Shown one piece after another: positions 43,936-49,742 of a DNA stretch of 49,742 bases; position 1 is the stretch's first letter; the number at the start of each line of letters is the position of its first letter. Source of the DNA: Cytophagales bacterium (GTDB lineage Bacteria; Bacteroidota; Bacteroidia; Cytophagales; Spirosomataceae); assembly GCA_024742395.1 (NCBI GenBank), contig JANSYO010000029.1, positions 1 through 49,742 of the forward strand, in the 5' to 3' direction. The position numbers and the translations under genes are program-made. A model generated the notes under the pieces. The model did no database searches, was not told where the DNA came from, and saw only the letters and a program-made list of their open reading frames with translations.

Positions 43936-45504
43936 ATGAGTAGATATTCGATACTGTGGGCAGATGATGAAATAGATCTGCTAAAGCCATACATTGTTTT
44001 TTTAGAAGGGAAAGGATATGATGTTACACCTGTGCCAAGTGGCTCTGATGCTATTGACGAGGTCAAAGAGAAGCGTTTTGATATCGTTTTTCTGGATGAA
44101 ATGATGGCAGGAATGACTGGTCTTGAAGCACTGGCCGAAATCAAAATCCTAAAGCCTACGCTCCCTGTTGTCATGATTACCAAATCTGAAGAGGAGCATA
44201 TAATGGAGGAAGCTATCGGCTCAAAAATTGCCGATTATCTCATTAAACCAATTAACCCGAATCAGATACTGATGACGGTGAAAAAACTTTTGGATAACAA
44301 AAGGCTTGTTTCGGAAAAGACAAATATGAGTTATCAGCAGGATTTCAGGAATCTTGCCATGCAATATAATGACAGAATAGGTCATGAGGAGTGGGCTGAT
44401 ATATATAAGCGTCTGGTTTATTGGGATTTAGAGTTAGATGGCTCTACAGACAAGTCAATGGAAGAAGTTTTTGAAATGCAGAAAGCGGAAGCTAATTCTA
44501 AGTTCTGTCAGTTTGTTGAAGAATCTTATGAAGATTGGATTTGTGAGCCTTCGGCAGATAAGCCCGTGCTTTCTCATCAATTGATGAATCAACATGTTTT
44601 TCCTAAACTTAAAGACGGAGATGGACCGCTGTTTTTCATATTGATAGACAATTTCAGATATGATCAGTGGAGAGTAATTAGCAAAACAATAGGGGAGTAC
44701 TTCAGAGTAGAAAATGAAGAAACCTATTACTCTATTTTGCCTACTTCTACTTCCTATGCCAGAAATGCCATTTTTGCAGGGTTAACGCCTTTAGAAATAT
44801 CTAAAAAGTATCCAGACCTTTGGGTAACAGACGAAGGTGACAATGAAGATGGTTTAAACCAGAATGAGAAGGAGCTTCTGAAAAGACAGTTGGCAAAGAG
44901 ACATAAAGATGTCAAGTTTTCTTACCATAAGATAATTACAAATAACCATGGTAAAGCTCTGAATGATAATTTCCAGAACCTCTTGCATGATGACCTGGTC
45001 TGTGTGGTGTATAATTTCGTGGATATGCTCTCACATGCCAGAACTGATTCGGCAATGATTAAGCAGCTTGCACCTGATGAGGCGGCGTACCGTTCCATTA
45101 CGAAATCCTGGATAGAGCATTCTCCTTTCAAAGATTTTTTAAGAATGATAGCTGAGAACAAAGGAAGGGTAATAATTACCACAGATCATGGGATGGTTAG
45201 AGTAAAGAATGCTAAAAAGATAGTGGGAGATAGAAATGTAAACACAAATCTCAGATACAAGCAGGGTAAAAACTTAAACCTTGCCGATAAAGCTGACCAC
45301 GTAATTGAAGTAAGAAGACCAGATAATTATGGTTTGCCTAGTCCAAATGTTTCTACGGCCTATTTCTTTACAACGGACGATTATTTCTTTGCCTATCCGA
45401 ATAATTATAACCATTATGTAAGCCATTATAAAGATACTTTTCAGCATGGAGGAGTTTCAATGGAAGAGGTTATAATTCCTTGTGTATATTTGAAAGCAAA
45501 ATGA
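43936..45504 (+). CDS. porX: PorX-type response regulator with PglZ phosphatase domain
   Basis: A 522-residue cytoplasmic protein. The receiver domain (about 1-120) has the acidic pocket Asp10/Asp11, phosphoacceptor Asp54 ('FDIVFLDEMMAGMTG'), Thr82 and Lys104. A linker (about 120-200) leads to a PglZ/alkaline-phosphatase-like domain ('FILIDNFRYDQWRVI', then 'YYSILPTSTSYARNAIFAGL' with the likely Thr nucleophile, then 'IITTDHGMVRV' and late 'DTFQHGGVSMEEVIIP'). PorX partners with the PorY kinase to regulate type IX secretion genes. PorY is not in the window. Its stop overlaps the next ATG by 4 bases. Confidence 0.94.
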   Translation: MSRYSILWADDEIDLLKPYIVFLEGKGYDVTPVPSGSDAIDEVKEKRFDIVFLDEMMAGMTGLEALAEIKILKPTLPVVMITKSEEEHIMEEAIGSKIADYLIKPINPNQILMTVKKLLDNKRLVSEKTNMSYQQDFRNLAMQYNDRIGHEEWADIYKRLVYWDLELDGSTDKSMEEVFEMQKAEANSKFCQFVEESYEDWICEPSADKPVLSHQLMNQHVFPKLKDGDGPLFFILIDNFRYDQWRVISKTIGEYFRVENEETYYSILPTSTSYARNAIFAGLTPLEISKKYPDLWVTDEGDNEDGLNQNEKELLKRQLAKRHKDVKFSYHKIITNNHGKALNDNFQNLLHDDLVCVVYNFVDMLSHARTDSAMIKQLAPDEAAYRSITKSWIEHSPFKDFLRMIAENKGRVIITTDHGMVRVKNAKKIVGDRNVNTNLRYKQGKNLNLADKADHVIEVRRPDNYGLPSPNVSTAYFFTTDDYFFAYPNNYNHYVSHYKDTFQHGGVSMEEVIIPCVYLKAK

Positions 45505-46193
45505 GAACCTTAGTATTTTTTGCCCTTTTATTCGGAACCTTTATCTCAAATGCACAGCTGATAGATAAAGGTTCCTGGTATGTTTCATTGGTAAATTCAA
45601 ATGCCGCCGGGTCATACAAAACCTATTTGACTGATTACGGAAAAAGTACATCTAAAGTGGGTTTTGTCGCTGGCTACCTGAGAAACCCTCAGGTTAAATC
45701 AAATATCAATTCTCCTATTCAGATAGGCGGTGAATTTGGATTTATGCCTTGGGGTGCTGACAGAGTGGACTCCTACACCAATGGCTCATTTGAGAATAAA
45801 CACCAGACCATTTGGTTGAATTTTGTGGGTAGATATCGGCCCGTTTTAGGTGCAAGCAAAATTAATCCCTTTTTTGACTTATTTGCCGGACCAGAATTCC
45901 TTCAAACTAAAGTGTTAGAATATATATCTGAGGCCGAGTCAAGAAAGCTTTATGGTAAAACTGTGGTAACAAAAAACTATGGTGCCGGTCTGGGAGCAGG
46001 ATATAAGTTTGTGAAAAAAAATGGAGAGTTACGCTACATTGACCTCGGCGTTTACTATCAATATGCCGAAAAGGCCAAGATAGCTCGCAGAAATTCTTTC
46101 AGGATCATCAATGGTGGGTATCTAGATTTTGACGAAAGTCTGGTCAAACCTACAACGATGCAAATCAGGCTAAGTCTTACAGGTTTTCTGTAA
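45501..46193 (+). CDS. Predicted outer-membrane beta-barrel protein coupled to porX
   Basis: A 230-residue secreted protein from the ATG at 45501, which overlaps the porX stop (ATGA). The signal peptide is 'MRTLVFFALLFGTFISNAQ'. The mature part alternates polar and aromatic residues in strands ('IQIGGEFGFMPWGADRV', 'QTIWLNFVGRYRPVLG', 'NPFFDLFAGPEFLQTKVL', 'NYGAGLGAGYKFV', 'RYIDLGVYYQYAEKAKI') and ends 'TTMQIRLSLTGFL' with a C-terminal Phe-Leu, as in small outer-membrane barrels. I do not recognise a named family. Translational coupling to porX suggests a link with type IX secretion or envelope sensing. Its 3' end overlaps ftsE by 17 bases. Confidence 0.78.
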   Translation: MRTLVFFALLFGTFISNAQLIDKGSWYVSLVNSNAAGSYKTYLTDYGKSTSKVGFVAGYLRNPQVKSNINSPIQIGGEFGFMPWGADRVDSYTNGSFENKHQTIWLNFVGRYRPVLGASKINPFFDLFAGPEFLQTKVLEYISEAESRKLYGKTVVTKNYGAGLGAGYKFVKKNGELRYIDLGVYYQYAEKAKIARRNSFRIINGGYLDFDESLVKPTTMQIRLSLTGFL

Positions 46194-46851
46194 GGTCACT
46201 TATCGTCCCTTTATCACAGAAGATTGTTCTTTTGGGATACCTTTCAATAAGTTCTAAATCATGCGTAGCCATAAGAATGGCAGTTTTTGACTCCTTATTT
46301 ATTTTGAGAAAAAGCTTCAGAATATCCAATGACTTCTCAGGATCAAGGTTGCCTGTTGGCTCATCGGCCATTAAAATTTGAGGACGGTTTAGTAGTGCAC
46401 GTGCAATAGCCAATCTTTGTTGCTCACCTCCAGAGAGTTGGTGGGGCATTTTTTGTAAAACATCTTGAAGATCAACCTGGAGCAGGACCTCAATAATGCG
46501 TGATTCTATCTCAAATTTGTCTTTCCAGCCCATGGCTTTAAGAAAAAATTCCAGATTCTTTTTTACGTTTCTGTCAGTCAGGAGCTGAAAGTCTTGAAAG
46601 ACAATACCAATTTTTCTTCTTAAGGTAGGTATTTCTTTACGAGGTAATTCATGAAGAGAATGACCAGCCACAGTTGCTTTACCTTTTTCAAGCCATAATT
46701 CGGCATATAGAGTTTTTAGAAGGGAGGATTTTCCGCTTCCGGTCTTTCCAATTAAATAGACAAACTCACCATCTTCTACATTAAAATTGACGTCAGAAAG
46801 AATAAGTTTTTCTTTTTGATAGATGTCTGCATTGCTTACGGAAATGACCAT
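46177..46851 (-). CDS. ftsE: FtsE-like ABC ATPase
   Basis: A 224-residue ATP-binding protein. Walker A with Lys41 ('LIGKTGSGKSSLL'), Q-loop 'GIVFQDFQLLTDRNVKKNL', signature 'QLSGGEQQRLAIARALLNRP' and Walker B 'ILMADEPTGNLDPEKSLDIL' are all present. The 'DRNVKKNL' block is characteristic of FtsE. It should work with FtsX, encoded at 37782-38660 on the same strand. It has its own promoter inside the loop of an inverted repeat (46855-46912). Another MacB/LolD-type ATPase is possible but less likely. Confidence 0.85.
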   Translation of the reverse strand: MVISVSNADIYQKEKLILSDVNFNVEDGEFVYLIGKTGSGKSSLLKTLYAELWLEKGKATVAGHSLHELPRKEIPTLRRKIGIVFQDFQLLTDRNVKKNLEFFLKAMGWKDKFEIESRIIEVLLQVDLQDVLQKMPHQLSGGEQQRLAIARALLNRPQILMADEPTGNLDPEKSLDILKLFLKINKESKTAILMATHDLELIERYPKRTIFCDKGTISDLTENL

Positions 46852-46854
46852 AAA

Positions 46855-46912
46855 AAAAGTTCTGATTTACTTCGTGCAAAGATAAACCTTGCAGCGAGAA
46901 ACCAGAACTTTT
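46855..46912 (-). terminator. Inverted repeat with terminator features between fsa and ftsE
   Basis: The arms at 46899-46912 and 46855-46868 pair over 14 bases in minus-strand RNA with one G-U pair, around a 30-base loop, then a run of seven U (46858-46852). This would end transcription from the upstream transaldolase gene. The loop contains the -7 box of a promoter for ftsE. Confidence 0.6.
46877..46906 (-). promoter_or_regulatory. Promoter of ftsE, inside the inverted repeat
   Basis: On the minus strand TCTG (46906-46903), 18 bases, then TATCTTTG (46884-46877) fits the Bacteroidota promoter with one change in the -33 box. It is the same arrangement seen at 6527-6556. The -7 box ends 25 bases before the ATG at 46851. 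Confidence 0.58.
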
Positions 46913-46931
46913 AGAAATGAATTAAAAATTC

Positions 46932-47588
46932 TTATGCGTTCACTTTAGCATGATCTTCTAAGAACTTAGCTAATCCAATATCGGTTAGAGGATGCTTAAG
47001 TAAAGCTAGAATAGCCGAAAGTGGCCCCGTCATTACATCTGCACCAATTTTAGCACATTCTAAAATATGCATTGGGTGACGTACTGATGCAGCTAGAATT
47101 TCAGTAGTGTAACCGTAATTATCATATATTTCTCTGATATCCTGAATTAACTGAAGGCCGTCTGTAGAAATATCATCAAGCCTGCCTATGAAAGGAGAAA
47201 CATAAGTAGCTCCGGCTTTGGCAGCTAATAAAGCCTGACCAGCAGAGAAAACCAAAGTACAGTTAGTTCTTATTCCTCTTTCTGAGAAATATTTGATTGC
47301 TTTGATACCATCTTTGATCATAGGTACTTTCACCACTATTTGATCATCGATTTTAACAAGTTCTTCTCCTTCTTTGATAATACCTTCAAAGTCAGTAGAG
47401 ATTACTTCAGCACTAACATCACCATCTACGATCTCGCAAATTGCTTTGTAGTGTTTCTTTACATTTTCTTCTCCTCCAATGCCCTCTTTGGCCATTAGGG
47501 AAGGATTGGTAGTAACACCATCCAAAACGCCCAAATCCTGAGCATCCTGAATATCTTTAAGGCTGGCAGTGTCAATAAAAAATTTCAT
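46932..47588 (-). CDS. Transaldolase/fructose-6-phosphate aldolase-like protein
   Basis: A 218-residue TIM-barrel enzyme of the TalC/MipB/FSA family. Landmarks are '[20 protein letters not shown]', '[14 protein letters not shown]', Schiff-base Lys87 in '[16 protein letters not shown]', '[20 protein letters not shown]' and '[11 protein letters not shown]'. Database labels often read 'fructose-6-phosphate aldolase'. However Glu61 and Phe133 match transaldolases, where true E. coli FSA has Gln and Tyr. A transaldolase role in the non-oxidative pentose phosphate pathway is therefore more likely. A hairpin follows at 46855-46912. Confidence 0.9.
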   Translation of the reverse strand: MKFFIDTASLKDIQDAQDLGVLDGVTTNPSLMAKEGIGGEENVKKHYKAICEIVDGDVSAEVISTDFEGIIKEGEELVKIDDQIVVKVPMIKDGIKAIKYFSERGIRTNCTLVFSAGQALLAAKAGATYVSPFIGRLDDISTDGLQLIQDIREIYDNYGYTTEILAASVRHPMHILECAKIGADVMTGPLSAILALLKHPLTDIGLAKFLEDHAKVNA

Positions 47589-47644
47589 GGGATATGAATT
47601 TAAATGTCAGAATGACAATTATTAAAAAAGTTTCAAAAAAAAAT

Positions 47645-47721
47645 GGCAAATTCACCGCTACGACCGCCTACCCTTGCTACCTTCCGGTCCTGGGGGATTC
47701 AGCAGGAGCTGGTAATTTGCC
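47645..47721 (-). ncRNA. ffs: Small bacterial signal recognition particle RNA (4.5S-like)
   Basis: The minus strand holds the SRP Alu-less hairpin with the universally conserved apical region CCAGGACCGGAAGGTAGCA (loop GGAAG flanked by the asymmetric A-rich bulge), read between about 47697 and 47674. The terminal arms GGCAAATT (47721-47714) and AATTTGCC (47652-47645) pair perfectly and close the hairpin. The mature RNA may extend some bases at either end. It binds Ffh to target proteins to the membrane. A near-perfect promoter lies just upstream (47726-47756). Confidence 0.95.
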
Positions 47722-47725
47722 GTTG

Positions 47726-47756
47726 CAAAAGTAATACAATAATTATCCCGCCCAAA
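47726..47756 (-). promoter_or_regulatory. Promoter of the SRP RNA gene
   Basis: On the minus strand TTTG (47756-47753), exactly 19 bases, then TACTTTTG (47733-47726) is a full match to the Bacteroidota primary-sigma promoter (TTTG-N19-TAnnTTTG). The closing stem of the SRP RNA begins five bases after the -7 box, where transcription should start. Confidence 0.85.
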
Positions 47757-47828
47757 GCCTAATCGAGTAATTTTAATCAATCATTAATCTTTGATCAGAA
47801 TAATATTTTGTCATCAAGTCAATAAATA

Positions 47829-49151
47829 TCATTCGGCTGTGTTAATAGATTGTTGGTCAAATACTTCCATTTCCGGGCGGTAATTCTTCCATTCTTTCAT
47901 GTGCAAAAGGCCGTTCTGAAAATGATACCATTCTTTACCGAAAGCATAGGCTTCTTGGTACTTTCCATCTATTTCTGAAACCTGAGCTAAATAATTTTGA
48001 TAGCCTATGGCAAATCGTACCATTTCTAAGGTTTGACCTTTCTTTGTGGCCTTCTGATATAAATCAAGATAGGATTCCAAACCATATTCATCTATAATTC
48101 CTGATTCTTCTTCATCTGTCAGATAAATATCCTTAAGCTCTTCAAGAACTAATATTTTTTGACCTTTTTCATTTTTCAATACCATCACAGGACTTCCTGA
48201 ATCCTCCAGAATTCGTATGTCTTCGAATTTCCATTTAATTTTTGGCCCGAAATCTTTCAGAGAAAGGTAGTTGTTGGAAGTAATATCGAAATTGTACAAC
48301 AGCTGTCTTTGTTTTGCTCTGAATTCTGCCATTTTCCGCTTTTGTTCATTAAATGAATTTCTCATTCCTATGTCAAGAAGCAAACCTGCAAAGGCCCATG
48401 AAGGATCTCTGGATGCCAAGCCATTAAAAACCAGTAATTGTGAAACAGTACTGCCCTTTTCAAGTTTTCTTTGCTCTGCTGAGGTTCTGTTTAAAATCGT
48501 GACCGGACTTTCAACATTATCAGGAATAGCGATGCTTCTGCCATTTTGAAAGGCTAGATGGTACTCTTTTCCTTTATGTTTTGCCTCGAGATCACGTAGG
48601 TATTTCATGTTAATCATACCCAAGTCTGCCAATGTTCCAATCTTGACATTTGAGCCGGCAATAAAATTTCTGGGTGAAAAATAGATATCTTCGATTTTCT
48701 CTTCTCCTGCTTTATTCAGGATCAATGATTCCAATTCTCCAGATTCAGAAAGTATTACATCTTTTACATAAAAAATATTGGGTTTGGTATTTTTCTCTAA
48801 ACCCGCTTTAGAGCTTACCGAGAAAGAAGATTTCAAATTTTGATTTTTATAGAAGCCCGGTAAGTCATATTTAAAGGTAAAATTGGTATTAAAGAAGATT
48901 TCTTCACCTTTTAATCTTTCAATCAGTTCTTCGTTATAAAGTGCAAGTTTTTTTTCCTTAAAACCACCTTCATAAATCTCTTTTTCAATAAAGAACACTG
49001 AGTTGAAGATATTTTGACCTTCAAGGTTTTCAGGAAGTTCAAAATGCTGGTCTTTTATGGAGAATTCGCTTAAGTAAATGGTTGGGTTTTGGGCAAAACT
49101 GCCTAAAGAAATAAGAAATAAAAGCAGAAATGGGAATTTGTAAGATTGCAT
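47829..49151 (-). CDS. Secreted protein of unknown function
   Basis: A 440-residue protein with a signal peptide ('FPFLLLFLISLGSFAQ', about residues 6-21) and no later membrane segment. The mature part has short beta-like stretches ('FNTNFTFKYDLPGFYKNQNL') and a basic amphipathic region around residues 265-285 ('NEQKRKMAEFRAKQRQLLYN'). The last part ('LDLYQKATKKGQTLEMVRFA...YLAQVSEIDGKYQEAYAFG') is helical and a little like a TPR unit. I recognise no domain. It has no type IX sorting domain at its C-terminus. It stands alone between the SRP RNA and the divergent TMEM220-like gene. Confidence 0.75.
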   Translation of the reverse strand: MQSYKFPFLLLFLISLGSFAQNPTIYLSEFSIKDQHFELPENLEGQNIFNSVFFIEKEIYEGGFKEKKLALYNEELIERLKGEEIFFNTNFTFKYDLPGFYKNQNLKSSFSVSSKAGLEKNTKPNIFYVKDVILSESGELESLILNKAGEEKIEDIYFSPRNFIAGSNVKIGTLADLGMINMKYLRDLEAKHKGKEYHLAFQNGRSIAIPDNVESPVTILNRTSAEQRKLEKGSTVSQLLVFNGLASRDPSWAFAGLLLDIGMRNSFNEQKRKMAEFRAKQRQLLYNFDITSNNYLSLKDFGPKIKWKFEDIRILEDSGSPVMVLKNEKGQKILVLEELKDIYLTDEEESGIIDEYGLESYLDLYQKATKKGQTLEMVRFAIGYQNYLAQVSEIDGKYQEAYAFGKEWYHFQNGLLHMKEWKNYRPEMEVFDQQSINTAE

Positions 49152-49226
49152 GTAGTTTTGTGGTGAAATTTGCCAGATAAAACTGTAAAGTAAGTTTCTT
49201 TCTTCAAGTGCTCAAAACTATTAATT

Positions 49227-49577
49227 ATGAAGATTAAAAAAGTTTTTCTGATCATTTCTATAGCCCTTATGCTTCTGTTCGCATTCTTCCAATGGAACGA
49301 TCCGGATCCGCAAATTTGGATCCCCATCTATTTATTAGTGGCTTTTTTAGGTTTTCGTAAAATTAAAGCCAACGATCAGGCGTTGGTTTTTATCATACCA
49401 GCAGTGATCTATGCTTTATGGGGCTTTAGCGTTTTTCCACCTGAGTGGGAGGGTGTAATGCTCGATGAAATGGGTATGAAGACTCTGAATATAGAGCTCG
49501 GGAGAGAGTCCTTAGGCCTGTTTATAAATGCTTTTCTATTAATCATATATGCTTTGATACCTTCTAATGAAAACTAA
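49227..49577 (+). CDS. TMEM220-like small membrane protein
   Basis: A 116-residue protein with four membrane segments (about 5-21, 32-45, 54-70 and 95-111). The motif 'FAFFQWNDPDPQIWIPIYL' after the first segment is the hallmark of the transmembrane-220 family, found in eukaryotes and many Bacteroidota and of unknown function. The RBS region is weak. Its 3' end overlaps the next gene by 11 bases, so the two are likely cotranscribed. Confidence 0.85.
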   Translation: MKIKKVFLIISIALMLLFAFFQWNDPDPQIWIPIYLLVAFLGFRKIKANDQALVFIIPAVIYALWGFSVFPPEWEGVMLDEMGMKTLNIELGRESLGLFINAFLLIIYALIPSNEN

Positions 49578-49742
49578 ATCACTAATTGTTTTTCTTTTCA
49601 GTTTTTCTACACTTTATGGCCAATGGACAAAAAATATTAATACTCCTCTGGTTTTAGCTGAGGGCCCGGCAGCCGAATTTGACGTCAGTTTTGCTTACGA
49701 TAAATCAGGAAACTCGTATTATACCTGGACTGATTTCAGAAA
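49567..49742 (+). CDS. Secreted protein, N-terminal fragment cut by the window edge
   Basis: An open frame starts with ATG at 49567, overlapping the TMEM220-like stop by 11 bases, and is open to the end of the window (58 complete codons). It begins with a signal peptide 'MKTKSLIVFLFSFSTLYGQ' and continues 'WTKNINTPLVLAEGPAAEFD' and 'VSFAYDKSGNSYYTWTDF'. The second part resembles the beta-propeller-like repeats of large secreted Bacteroidota proteins that often carry a type IX sorting domain, but the C-terminus is not visible. Confidence 0.7.
   Translation, partial: MKTKSLIVFLFSFSTLYGQWTKNINTPLVLAEGPAAEFDVSFAYDKSGNSYYTWTDFR

Noticed and set aside
45480-45504. A possible frameshift joining porX to the next gene
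   Set aside because: porX has its full-length PglZ end, and the next gene begins with its own signal peptide at the ATG overlapping the stop, so these are two coupled genes.
1-49742. CRISPR arrays, tRNA or rRNA genes, prophage or conjugation genes, toxin-antitoxin pairs, replication origin
   Set aside because: I looked for regularly spaced repeats, cloverleaf-like sequences, rRNA motifs and phage/plasmid protein motifs and saw none apart from the IS fragment at the left edge.

Overview
The window looks like a chromosomal segment of a low-GC Bacteroidota bacterium, most likely of the order Cytophagales (Fulvivirga/Marivirga/Roseivirga-like). Supporting points are promoter boxes of the Bacteroidota type (TTTG or TCTG, then 18-19 bases, then TAnnTTTG), a PorX-type response regulator/PglZ protein of the type IX secretion system, the linked gene set ftsX-DUF3098-uppP-truB-ribF, a sulfite reductase with a HEPN-like tail, and secreted proteins whose signal peptides end in Ala/Gly-Gln. 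The order-level placement is an inference, because no 16S rRNA gene is present.

Layout. Positions 1-140 hold the end of an IS1182-type element (start of its transposase, minus strand). Positions 164-6470 (minus) hold a glycan cluster: GT4 glycosyltransferase, O-antigen polymerase/ligase-like protein, acyltransferase, glycogen branching enzyme, and a LolA/LolB-like periplasmic protein. Positions 6561-8709 (plus) hold a WaaE-like GT2, a small STAS-like protein and ribonuclease Z. Positions 8799-15621 (plus) are an assimilatory sulfate reduction cluster: sulfite reductase, SUMT for siroheme, TauE/SafE permease, APS reductase, CysD, CysN. Positions 15918-22023 encode glutamate synthase (GltB, GltD), bounded on both sides by strong intrinsic terminators, followed by rnhB. 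Positions 22671-30619 (minus) are a polysaccharide export operon: Wza/SLBB, Wzz without kinase, Wzm, Wzt with a C-terminal cargo domain, a DegT-type sugar aminotransferase and a GT4.

Positions 30775-35068 (plus) carry parE, a dicarboxylate/glutamate symporter and pheA. Positions 35075-43039 (minus) are a dense housekeeping block (ribF, truB, uppP, DUF3098, ftsX, a PlsC-like acyltransferase, DUF151 nuclease, aldose-1-epimerase-like, TIGR02757, a 54-residue membrane protein, and a LysM/RlpA-like protein). Positions 43160-46193 (plus) carry kdsB, porX and a translationally coupled outer-membrane barrel candidate. The rest is ftsE, a transaldolase-like gene, the small SRP RNA with a textbook promoter, a secreted protein of unknown function, a TMEM220-like membrane protein, and the start of another secreted protein cut by the window end.

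How it fits together. Two envelope-glycan clusters, kdsB, uppP, ftsE/ftsX, the lipid acyltransferase and PorX make this region rich in envelope functions. The cys and glt clusters supply reduced sulfur and amino nitrogen. The sulfur pathway appears to go sulfate to APS (CysDN), APS to sulfite (APS-reductase-type CysH with CC and CxxC cysteines, so no APS kinase needed), and sulfite to sulfide (siroheme/4Fe-4S reductase, with SUMT making the siroheme precursor). I did not see a clearly new multi-gene defence or mobile system. The items most worth checking are the tiny coupled membrane protein, the porX-coupled barrel, the degenerate RlpA-like domain, the HEPN-tailed sulfite reductase with its operator-like dyad, the promoter inside the fsa/ftsE hairpin, and the transaldolase-like residues of the 'fsa' gene.
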